From positions 1-19,416 of the forward strand of contig CAKOLT010000022.1 in NCBI GenBank assembly GCA_934096315.1: 19,416 nt of DNA. Reading direction: 5' to 3'. The notes below the pieces were generated by a model that was given only the letters and a program-made list of their open reading frames with translations, did no database searches and was not told the DNA's origin. Below are positions 13,663-19,416 of this stretch, piece after piece. The translations under genes were made by a program, and so were the position numbers. Source of the DNA: an uncultured Bacilli bacterium (GTDB lineage Bacteria > Bacillota_I > Bacilli_A > RF39 > UBA660). The stretch's first letter is position 1. The number at the start of each line of letters is the position of its first letter.

Positions 13663-13692
13663 ATTATATATTAATAAATATATACGTGTCAA
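13663..13692 (-). promoter_or_regulatory. Promoter of the riboswitch-ATPase transcript
   Basis: Minus-strand consensus TTGACA (13687-13692), an 18-nt spacer, and TATAAT (13663-13668). It gives a leader starting about 35 nt before the aptamer. A GTGT-TG-ACAC inverted repeat overlaps the -35 and could be an operator, though it is too short to assert. Confidence 0.75.
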
Positions 13693-13746
13693 CACATGAT
13701 AAAATTAAAATTTATATTTTAAATATCAAAATAATGTTTATGGTCA

Positions 13747-13775
13747 TAAAAAAGAGCTAGATAATCTCTAACTCT
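13747..13775 (-). terminator. Intrinsic terminator of the surface-protein operon
   Basis: Stem 13753-13761 / 13767-13775 (9 bp with one G·U, 5-nt loop), followed on the minus strand by six T residues. It lies just after the stop codon of the second NPKTG protein. Confidence 0.85.
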
Positions 13776-13780
13776 ATATT

Positions 13781-15253
13781 TTAATTAGTTTGTTTTTTTC
13801 TATAAATAGTTATTGCAGCTCTAGCAACTCCTACCATTGATAGAATACTTACTATTAGATATGATGAAATATTATCTCCAGTTTTAGGATTTTCTACAAT
13901 TGTATTTGATAATTTTTCTGTAGCAACTATTCCATACTCACTTAAGTGTGATGTTTCAAAAACTATATATCCATCTTCTACTACTGCAGATATAGTCTCT
14001 TCTATTTTATCATCAGAAATATAAACTACCTCATATTTCTTATATCCTTTTAAGTCTTCTGGTAAAGCAATTTTTATTCTCATTTTAGTATCACTAATTT
14101 TAACTACATTACCATTTTCTAATACATTTATATCAAAAACATATTTAACATTTTTGTCTGCTAATTCTTTTTTTACTTCAACCTTTTTAATATCTAATGT
14201 GTAATTATTGTTAATTTCATCTTCAAAAATAATACTTGATTTTATACCCCCATTACTCTTAATTTCTGTACCAGAGTTTTTAGCCCAAGAAGCATATAAA
14301 GTTACATTTTGATAATACTCAGCTCCTAATTCATTTTTAATTATAGTATCTTTTTCAACATCTGTTTTTCCATCATTATCCCATAATCTCCAGTAAATGT
14401 AAGTATAGTTCTTTCCACTTCCATCTTTTTTAGAATTCCATCCATTAAAAGTATATCCTTCTCTTACAGGTATATATGGTATAAGTGACATAGCTGTTCC
14501 AGAATTTCCGCCACCTAAATAATCATATTTTTTAGATGCACTACCAGAAATAGTTCCACCATTAGCATTTAATATTAATACTCTATCGTCTCCAGCAAAA
14601 TCATCTTTAATATATGTTGCAGTAAGATTAACTACACTATCATTTGCAAAAGAACTTGAAATAATAGAAGTTACGATTTTTCCATTTAAATCCCAACCTT
14701 TAAAAGTATATCCCTTTCTAACTGGAGTATACTTAGTTAAATCAATTGTTGCAAATTCTTCTTTTTTACTTACTAATAATAATTTAGCTTTATCATTTAT
14801 TACTCCACCAAATGCATCAAAACTAACATAGTAGTTACCACTATCTTTTAATTCTTTATCTGAAAATTTAGCACTAAGTGTTAATCCATTAGTATAAACA
14901 ACCTTCTCTCCTGTTGATAAATAAAAATCACCACTACCAGTAAAGTCTGCTATTGCAAGTTCTTCACTAGCTTTTGCATTTTCTGCCATTTCCCAATATA
15001 AAAATTCAGTTTTACCATTGAAAGGAACAATTCCTTTTGTTAATTCAGATAATTTAACTGTTGTCTCTCCTTCAGAAACATTAAATCTAAAAATTTTAGC
15101 ATATTCACCATCAATACTACTATTTTCATCATTAGTAACTAATACTAGTGAATATTTTCCATCATCACTAATAGTTGCAGCATTTACACTTGTTATTCCA
15201 AAAAAACAAGCAACTGCAATTAACATCATAAATAACGTCTTTTTTAATCTCAT
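13781..15253 (-). CDS. Sortase-anchored surface protein with InlB B-type repeats
   Basis: A 490-residue wall-anchored protein. The signal peptide runs to about residue 25 (hydrophobic core then SVNAA). Listeria-Bacteroides (Flg_new/InlB B) repeats are visible at about 140-215 (VRKGYTFKGWDLNG, LTATY) and about 225-325 (LILNANGGTI, VREGYTFNGWNSK, LYASW). A further beta-rich domain rich in EVKK/Lys follows. The C-terminus is NPKTGDN, a hydrophobic helix and a KKQTN tail, an LPXTG-like sorting signal of the NPxTG form. Such repeats occur in adhesins of gut Bacillota. An AGGAGG site precedes the ATG. It lies 10 nt after the stop of the upstream NPKTG gene, in the same operon. No sortase is encoded in the window. 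Confidence 0.92.
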   Translation of the reverse strand: MRLKKTLFMMLIAVACFFGITSVNAATISDDGKYSLVLVTNDENSSIDGEYAKIFRFNVSEGETTVKLSELTKGIVPFNGKTEFLYWEMAENAKASEELAIADFTGSGDFYLSTGEKVVYTNGLTLSAKFSDKELKDSGNYYVSFDAFGGVINDKAKLLLVSKKEEFATIDLTKYTPVRKGYTFKGWDLNGKIVTSIISSSFANDSVVNLTATYIKDDFAGDDRVLILNANGGTISGSASKKYDYLGGGNSGTAMSLIPYIPVREGYTFNGWNSKKDGSGKNYTYIYWRLWDNDGKTDVEKDTIIKNELGAEYYQNVTLYASWAKNSGTEIKSNGGIKSSIIFEDEINNNYTLDIKKVEVKKELADKNVKYVFDINVLENGNVVKISDTKMRIKIALPEDLKGYKKYEVVYISDDKIEETISAVVEDGYIVFETSHLSEYGIVATEKLSNTIVENPKTGDNISSYLIVSILSMVGVARAAITIYRKKQTN

Positions 15254-15263
15254 TTTTCTCCTC

Positions 15264-16535
15264 CTAATATTCTCTCTTCTTTTTATTATTAATAATCACA
15301 GATGTAGCAATTCCTAATACTGATATAATAGATAACACAAAATACAATGTAATATTATCCCCTGTTTTAGGATTTGCAATATTATCTAGATTATTATTTA
15401 GCCCTTTAACTTCAAACTTAGTTTCTGCCTCACCACCATCACTAAATACTACTTTTAATGTATGCTGTCCAATTGAAAGTGTATCAACATATTCTTTATT
15501 TAATGTAATAATCGTACTACCAGATTCTGCCTTATAATTTTTAATATCTATAAGTACATTATCAATATATACTTTGTTATCAAATAAACTAAAGTCAGCA
15601 TCAATTTTAAATACAGCATTTTTAGATTCATCAATTGTATATGTTTGATTTGCTCCTTCAGTAAACTTATATTCTTTAGGACTAACTTCTTCTTTTACAT
15701 ATTGGAATGTAAATTCATACGTACATCTAGTATAATAATCATATCTTGTTTCAAGTACAATATCACCATCAAGATCATCATAACCCAATGCAGCACCTGT
15801 AAATTTCATATGAAATCCTTTAAAAATTTCACTTTTTATAGTTCCAACATTTACTGCAGTTAATATTGCTTTATTTTCTTCTCTATTACCCACTATCTTT
15901 ATAACTGCTTCGCTTTCATCGTCTGTTGCTAATAGACTATTATTATCTCTCTTATAATATAGTGTTTTATCTAAATCCACAAATGATTTTAATCCTTCTG
16001 TTAACTCATCAGTTTTCGAAAAATCTATTATATATTCTTGGCCATTAGTTAAATCAATTATACCTTTTGATGATATATCCTCATAAACATTTTTAATTGT
16101 TGTGTTAAAAGCAATATTTTTTCTTTCAAACTCAATATCTAATTTACCATTAAATTTACTTGAATCTAATTTGAATGTAGATTTAGTTTCCTCTAAAATT
16201 GATGTAGTAACAGGATAATACCATTTATTAATTTTTAATCTTACTGCTGCTGGTTTATTAACACCTTCATATTCTGTTTGAATTTCTTCAATTACAAACT
16301 TGTAATCTGCTTCATTTAAATCAATTGTCATATTATTAGAAATATCTGTAACTAAATCTTCACCTTTAAATAATTGCAAGTTAGCTATCTCACTATATTC
16401 TACATATCCATCATGAATTGTTCCACCTTTAAAATTTAGTATTACTTCATTTTTAGTTTCCGCAAATACATTCGTACTAAAGGCAATTAATCCAATTGTT
16501 ACTGATAATAACAATATCTTAATATGTTTTAACAT
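15264..16535 (-). CDS. Sortase-anchored surface protein with NPKTG signal
   Basis: A 423-residue exported protein. The signal peptide covers residues 1-25 (LLLSVTIGLIAFSTNVFA). The body is beta-rich and Ig-like without a family I can name; one segment near residues 300-370 (a YTIDESKNAVF stretch, then IGQHTLKVVFSDGGEAETKF) resembles an extracellular Ig-type fold. The C-terminus has NPKTGDN, a membrane helix (LYFVLSIISVLGIATSVII) and NNKKKREY. The sorting signal is near-identical to that of the next gene, so one sortase probably handles both. The ATG is preceded by GAGGAGG. It is the first gene of the operon, read from a promoter with two direct repeats. An adhesin or matrix component is plausible but not shown. 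Confidence 0.9.
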   Translation of the reverse strand: MLKHIKILLLSVTIGLIAFSTNVFAETKNEVILNFKGGTIHDGYVEYSEIANLQLFKGEDLVTDISNNMTIDLNEADYKFVIEEIQTEYEGVNKPAAVRLKINKWYYPVTTSILEETKSTFKLDSSKFNGKLDIEFERKNIAFNTTIKNVYEDISSKGIIDLTNGQEYIIDFSKTDELTEGLKSFVDLDKTLYYKRDNNSLLATDDESEAVIKIVGNREENKAILTAVNVGTIKSEIFKGFHMKFTGAALGYDDLDGDIVLETRYDYYTRCTYEFTFQYVKEEVSPKEYKFTEGANQTYTIDESKNAVFKIDADFSLFDNKVYIDNVLIDIKNYKAESGSTIITLNKEYVDTLSIGQHTLKVVFSDGGEAETKFEVKGLNNNLDNIANPKTGDNITLYFVLSIISVLGIATSVIINNKKKREY

Positions 16536-16557
16536 TTCTATTCCTCCTCTAGTTTAT

Positions 16558-16586
16558 ATTATAAAGTTAATTAAATAGAATAGCAA
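16558..16586 (-). promoter_or_regulatory. Promoter of the NPKTG surface-protein operon
   Basis: Minus-strand TTGCTA (16581-16586), a 17-nt spacer, and TATAAT (16558-16563), about 22 nt before the start codon. Its -35 overlaps one of two ACATTGCT direct repeats. Confidence 0.65.
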
Positions 16587-16610
16587 TGTACTTGCCAATA
16601 TAAGCAATGT
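16582..16610 (-). promoter_or_regulatory. ACATTGCT direct repeats, possible activator site
   Basis: Two exact copies of ACATTGCT on the minus strand (16603-16610 and 16582-16589), 21 bp apart centre to centre, or two helical turns. One overlaps the -35. Same-face direct repeats at this spacing are typical of response regulators such as the LytTR family. The regulator is not identifiable here. Confidence 0.45.
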
Positions 16611-16792
16611 TTTTGATGGTAAGTCATGCAAGTTTACTATATTTTTACTTTATTTGACGTTGATATAACATCTATAACATCATTTTTCATTTTTTTAGAA
16701 GCCCATCATATTACACCTCCCCATATCTTAAATACATTTTACCATATTTTTTATAACTTGCCTAGCACTCTGCCAGATATTTTTTACATAAA
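16611..16792. other. Intergenic stretch with no recognised gene
   Basis: With the flanking promoter and terminator this completes a gap of just over 300 nt. It is AT-rich. On the minus strand it holds a strong isolated ribosome-site-like GGGGAGGTG (16714-16722), six nt before a four-codon frame (ATG ATG GGC TTC TAA), and a GATGTTATA direct repeat near 16662-16680. I see no RNA gene or longer reading frame that I would defend. Confidence 0.5.
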
Positions 16793-16824
16793 TTAAAAAT
16801 ACCTAGAATATCTATTCTAAGCAT
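16793..16824 (-). terminator. Intrinsic terminator after the dacA remnant
   Basis: Inverted repeat 16799-16809 / 16814-16824 (11 bp with two G·U pairs in the minus-strand RNA, 4-nt loop), followed by TTTTTAAT. It was probably the original dacA terminator. Confidence 0.75.
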
Positions 16825-16840
16825 TCTTACATAACACTAA

Positions 16841-17206
16841 TTATAACTGCATCCCTAAAATATTCTTAATATTTCTAAGATAAACCTTAAAAATATTTGC
16901 CTTTTTAATATCTTCTTTTACAGTTAAATTCTCTGTAGCTATCTTCTTACCATCTTCATATAAATATATTTTACCAACAACATCACCCTTCTTAACTGGA
17001 AGATTAATATCATATATATCAGTTTTATAAGTAATATCTTTATCTTTACTCATTTTCTTAACTAGAACATTTACATCATTACTAGGTACTATTTTAATTT
17101 TCTGAGGCTCTCCCATTGATAGTTTTTTAACTCCTACTACTTTATTTGCAGACACAACAGTATTTAATTTATACATACCAAAACTATAATCTAACAATAC
17201 AAACAT
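16841..17206 (-). pseudogene. 5'-truncated dacA: PBP5 C-terminal domain only
   Basis: A 121-codon frame beginning FVLLDYSFGMYKLNTVVSAN. That is the end of the D-Ala-D-Ala carboxypeptidase catalytic domain (usually LLDYGFxxYK). The PBP5 C-terminal beta-domain follows (PVKKGDVVGKIYLYEDGKKI, then TENLTVKEDIKKA), and then the amphipathic tail FKVYLRNIKNIL that anchors such enzymes to the membrane. The catalytic SxxK, SxN and KTG motifs are all missing. The upstream frame hits a TGA within four codons, there is no Shine-Dalgarno, and a strong terminator lies just upstream. I infer a stranded remnant left when the 5' part of dacA was deleted or displaced by the gene block to the right. Confidence 0.75.
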
Positions 17207-17258
17207 CTTTTATATATCAAATAGCAAAAAAATACAATTCATCTATTGATGAAATTAT

Positions 17259-17292
17259 AAAAAGCAATGACTAAATATTTTCATTGCTTTTT
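17259..17292. terminator. Strong, possibly bidirectional terminator
   Basis: A perfect 12-bp stem, AAAAAGCAATGA (17259-17270) / TCATTGCTTTTT (17281-17292), with a 10-nt loop. The symmetric A/T ends give a T tract on either strand. It includes the TGA stop of the gene at 17281-17994 and so ends that operon. Confidence 0.85.
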
Positions 17293-17994
17293 AGTTCTGT
17301 ATAATATTGGGTTTTTATCATTTGACAAACTATTATCATCACCTAAGTTTATTAAACCCACTCTTGCAAAATCTTTATATGCTGAAATTTGTAGTTGTGA
17401 AAATTTACAACTTTTTTCATCAAGTAGTCGTTCAAATATAGTAGTATATTCCATTAAACTTGGCATTTTATCAAACTTATTTAATACTGCTAATAACTCC
17501 TCAGATAAGTTTTCATTAAAGTTACCTTCGATTTGATAACCAACATCATCTCTTAAAAATAAACTATAAAAACTATAATCATCTGTAATTAATCTTCCGA
17601 ATTTAAATCCATATTCTTGGCTTGTCCTTGTATATCCTATATTCTCTGATGTTAACAAAAACTTTTTTGCCAATGAAATATCATAAGTTCTTTCATCATC
17701 ATTTGATATTTTTGTAATTTTTAACCAGTCTTTTCTGTCTGTTGAATCTGCATAAAATAGAAACATATTGTTTTCTTCATCAGTACAACATAATAAAATT
17801 TTTTCATTCTCATCATCACTTATGATATCAAATAATTCTACATCGGTCTTGTTGCTAAATTTTCCCAACAAACTTAATGAAGTAATAATTCTTGAATATA
17901 TTTTAGGTTTAGATTTTAAATTTAATAATAATAAGTTTATTCTTTCATCCTCAGAATATAAGTCAAACTTATTTTTTGCTTTTTTCTTTTCCAT
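17281..17994 (-). CDS. Protein of unknown function in the DAHP synthase operon
   Basis: I do not recognise this 237-residue protein. It has no signal peptide or membrane segment and a Lys-rich start (MEKKKAKNKFDLYSEDERIN). The middle is acidic and beta-rich (ISDDENEKILLCCTDEENNM, then FLFYADSTDRKDW), with aromatic runs such as DDYSFYSLFLRDD. The end is Asn/Asp/Lys-rich. It looks soluble and cytoplasmic. Its ATG overlaps the DAHP synthase stop codon by one base (TAATG), so translation is coupled, and a strong terminator covers its own stop. The coupling suggests a function linked to the two genes upstream, but nothing in the sequence says which. Confidence 0.75.
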   Translation of the reverse strand: MEKKKAKNKFDLYSEDERINLLLLNLKSKPKIYSRIITSLSLLGKFSNKTDVELFDIISDDENEKILLCCTDEENNMFLFYADSTDRKDWLKITKISNDDERTYDISLAKKFLLTSENIGYTRTSQEYGFKFGRLITDDYSFYSLFLRDDVGYQIEGNFNENLSEELLAVLNKFDKMPSLMEYTTIFERLLDEKSCKFSQLQISAYKDFARVGLINLGDDNSLSNDKNPILYRTKKQ

Positions 17995-18719
17995 TATTTA
18001 TCCCCCTGTAATTTTTTTACTTTATCTATTATTGTCTGTAATATTTCAACATTTATTGCTTGATTTTTATCACACAATGATTCATCTGGTTTATCGTGAA
18101 CTTCAATTATTAATCCATCACAACCAGCAACAACAGATGCTAATGACATAGGTTCAATCATATAACGATTCCCAGAAGCGTGACTGGGATCAACAAAGAT
18201 TTTATGCTTTGTGTTATTTTTAATATACGGAACTGCTTGAATATCTAGGACATTTCTTGTTGTTGTGTCAAAACTTCTTATTCCTCTTTCACATAAAATA
18301 ACCTTGTCTTCATTATTTATATATTTTGCAGCATTAATCCATTCGTTATATGTGGCACTTAAACCTCTTTTTAATAATACAGGTTTTGAATAATGGCTTA
18401 ATTCTTTTAATAATTCATAATTATACATATTTCTACTACCAATTTGTATAATATCAATTTTATCTGCATATTTTCTTACCTGTTCTATTGTCATTAATTC
18501 GGTAACAATTGGTAAGCTAGTTATTTCCTTAGCTTTTAAAAGATATTCTATTCCCAAATCTCCCAATCCTTGAAAACTGTTTGGGTTAGTTCGTGGTTTA
18601 AATGCACCACCTCTTAAATAATCAACACCAATTTGTTTTAGTTTTATGGCAATCCTAACTATTTGTTCTTCAGATTCAACTGCACACGGTCCCGCAATGA
18701 TTGTAACCTTTTTCATCAT
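17994..18719 (-). CDS. 3-deoxy-7-phosphoheptulonate (DAHP) synthase, AroA-beta/KDOPS-like type
   Basis: A TIM-barrel aldolase of about 241 residues that condenses phosphoenolpyruvate with erythrose 4-phosphate, the first step of the shikimate pathway. Key segments are IAGPCAVES, LRGGAFKPRTNPNSFQGLG, IQIGSRNMYN, LLKRGLSATYNEW, ILCERGIRSFDTTTRNVLDI and VDPSHASGNRYMI. The Cys of GPC and the His of DPSH are metal ligands of this family. It has no N-terminal ACT or chorismate-mutase regulatory domain, so it is the short, unregulated form. KDO8P synthase is the nearest alternative but would be odd in a Gram-positive; RSFD favours DAHP. I place the start at one of the paired ATGs at 18719/18716, just after AGGGGGT. 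A TTG at 18734 lies upstream of that site and is unlikely. Confidence 0.92.
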   Translation of the reverse strand: MMKKVTIIAGPCAVESEEQIVRIAIKLKQIGVDYLRGGAFKPRTNPNSFQGLGDLGIEYLLKAKEITSLPIVTELMTIEQVRKYADKIDIIQIGSRNMYNYELLKELSHYSKPVLLKRGLSATYNEWINAAKYINNEDKVILCERGIRSFDTTTRNVLDIQAVPYIKNNTKHKIFVDPSHASGNRYMIEPMSLASVVAGCDGLIIEVHDKPDESLCDKNQAINVEILQTIIDKVKKLQGDK

Positions 18720-18740
18720 TTGACCCCCTATCAAATTTTT

Positions 18741-19319
18741 TTATTGCATTTTATTGTTTTTAAACCATTCAGCAAAATCATATTTAGCAGTACCCCAAAA
18801 TTTTGCTTCATAATCTCTATCTTTTTCTCTTAATTCGCTTAATGTTTCTGTTTCCCCATCTGGAATATAAAACTTATCGTGCCATCTTCCCAAATTACCT
18901 CTTGCTTCTGTTGCTATTGTACCAGTTCCTCCACCAGTAAATATAACAGGTTCTTGTCCTGGCTCACAATAAGCAAAACAATCTTCTAATCTTGCCTTTC
19001 TATTAGTTTCGTTTTTGAATAATTCCAAGAACTTATCAACACCAATTTGCTTATCAAAATATGCATTATAAGGACCAGGTAGACCTCCTAAAGCATCTAT
19101 ATATAAACCAGAATCTGATTTAATACAAGGTCTGCCTAATTTTTCACAAGCATATTTTACACTAAATGCAACTACTTCTTTGCAACTTTTTGCTTGTATT
19201 TCAATGATTTCAAAATCAGGATTTTTAATCTCAATATCAAATCCATACATATCTTTAAAAATATGTTGTGCCTCCTCAAATTTCCCCTTATTACCAGTTA
19301 AATATATTGGTTTTTCCAT
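18741..19319 (-). CDS. HAM1/RdgB-like non-canonical NTP pyrophosphatase
   Basis: A 192-residue house-cleaning enzyme that hydrolyses ITP, dITP and XTP to monophosphates. The N-terminus YLTGNKGKFEEAQHIF is the family's substrate loop; SDSGLYIDALGGLPGPYNAYF holds the catalytic Asp region; FTGGGTGTI and the C-terminal region follow the HAM1 fold. The GNKGKFEE and PGPYNAYF forms look closer to the archaeal/eukaryotic ITPase type than to E. coli RdgB, a point worth a tree. I choose the ATG at 19319, which has GGAGG about 8 nt upstream. An in-frame GTG at 19364 would add 15 residues that do not look like the family, with no well-spaced ribosome site. The gene starts the three-gene cluster ending at 17281, with about 20 nt before the DAHP synthase. 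Confidence 0.88.
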   Translation of the reverse strand: MEKPIYLTGNKGKFEEAQHIFKDMYGFDIEIKNPDFEIIEIQAKSCKEVVAFSVKYACEKLGRPCIKSDSGLYIDALGGLPGPYNAYFDKQIGVDKFLELFKNETNRKARLEDCFAYCEPGQEPVIFTGGGTGTIATEARGNLGRWHDKFYIPDGETETLSELREKDRDYEAKFWGTAKYDFAEWFKNNKMQ

Positions 19320-19356
19320 TTTATCATCCTCCAACTCTATTGGTAGTGTGAAAAGT

Positions 19357-19416
19357 TTATCCACTACCTCTTGCTTTTTCTTTATTTTTTAAGTGATTTT
19401 CTATGTTTTTATCAAT
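19357..19416 (-). CDS. Possible C-terminal tail of a gene running off the right edge
   Basis: One minus-strand frame is open from the right edge to a TAA at 19357, encoding 19 residues (IDKNIENHLKNKEKARGSG), Lys-rich and helix-like, as the end of a protein could be. It stops 37 nt before the NTP pyrophosphatase start. Nineteen codons in AT-rich DNA are weak evidence. Confidence 0.3.
   Translation of the reverse strand: MDKNIENHLKNKEKARGSG

Noticed and set aside
16695..16722. Leader peptide MMGF after a strong GGGGAGGTG ribosome site
   Set aside because: Four codons with no attenuator structure behind them; it is probably a leftover ribosome site or chance.
18720..18734. TTG start at 18734 for the DAHP synthase
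   Set aside because: The AGGGGGT ribosome site lies downstream of this codon and correctly precedes the paired ATGs at 18719/18716.
1..19416. tRNA or rRNA genes, insertion sequences, att sites or a replication origin
   Set aside because: I saw no cloverleaf-like sequence with a GGTTCGA-type arm, no transposase, no matched terminal inverted repeats and no DnaA-box cluster.

Overview
The window comes from a very AT-rich, low-GC Gram-positive bacterium. Evidence includes a complete Spo0A with a perfect 0A box upstream, two sortase-type NPKTG surface proteins, strong AGGAGG-type ribosome binding sites, and intrinsic terminators throughout. TGG encodes Trp and TGA is used as a stop, so this is ordinary code 11 and not a Mycoplasma-type code. 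An uncultured gut Bacilli/Erysipelotrichia-like lineage (RF39-type) is my best guess, but that is inference. Every convincing gene lies on the minus strand, so transcription runs right to left.

The central find is a diversity-generating retroelement (DGR) spread over about 7.5 kb. At 243-2017 three overlapping genes encode a MutS-N-like (MSL) accessory protein, an Avd four-helix protein and a DGR-type reverse transcriptase. The RT carries GxxxSQ instead of GxxxSP, plus YMDD. At 5222-7725 two tandem, translationally coupled membrane-anchored proteins share a C-terminal C-type-lectin/DUF6273-like domain. Their near-terminal segments differ sharply between flanks that are almost identical, and a 36-nt block that is identical in both follows each one. 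These segments are the presumed variable repeats. No template repeat was found, so it is expected beyond the left edge. The partial membrane-protein gene at 1-114 may belong to the same locus.

Unrelated genes sit between the DGR machinery and its presumed targets: mutL, miaA, and a decayed DUF1016/YhcG-type fragment. Right of the targets come spo0A, then a pgk-tpi pair in which the TIM is short and lacks the usual loop 6, then a decayed winged-helix fragment with 12-bp tandem repeats. Next is a P-type cation ATPase whose leader I recognise as a NiCo (czcD) riboswitch with an overlapping terminator. A two-gene operon of NPKTG surface proteins follows, with ACATTGCT direct repeats at its promoter. 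The right end holds a stranded dacA C-terminal domain, an unrecognised gene, a DAHP synthase and a HAM1/RdgB-like NTP pyrophosphatase.

Functionally, the DGR genes would retro-mutate the exposed tips of the two surface proteins. The ATPase would be a metal exporter induced by its own substrate, and spo0A appears autoregulated. Intrinsic terminators mark most transcription-unit ends, and several overlap stop codons. Stretches without genes are 2018-2189, 7726-7893, 13502-13780 and 16536-16840. The first three are explained by promoter, terminator or riboswitch elements; the last is only partly explained.
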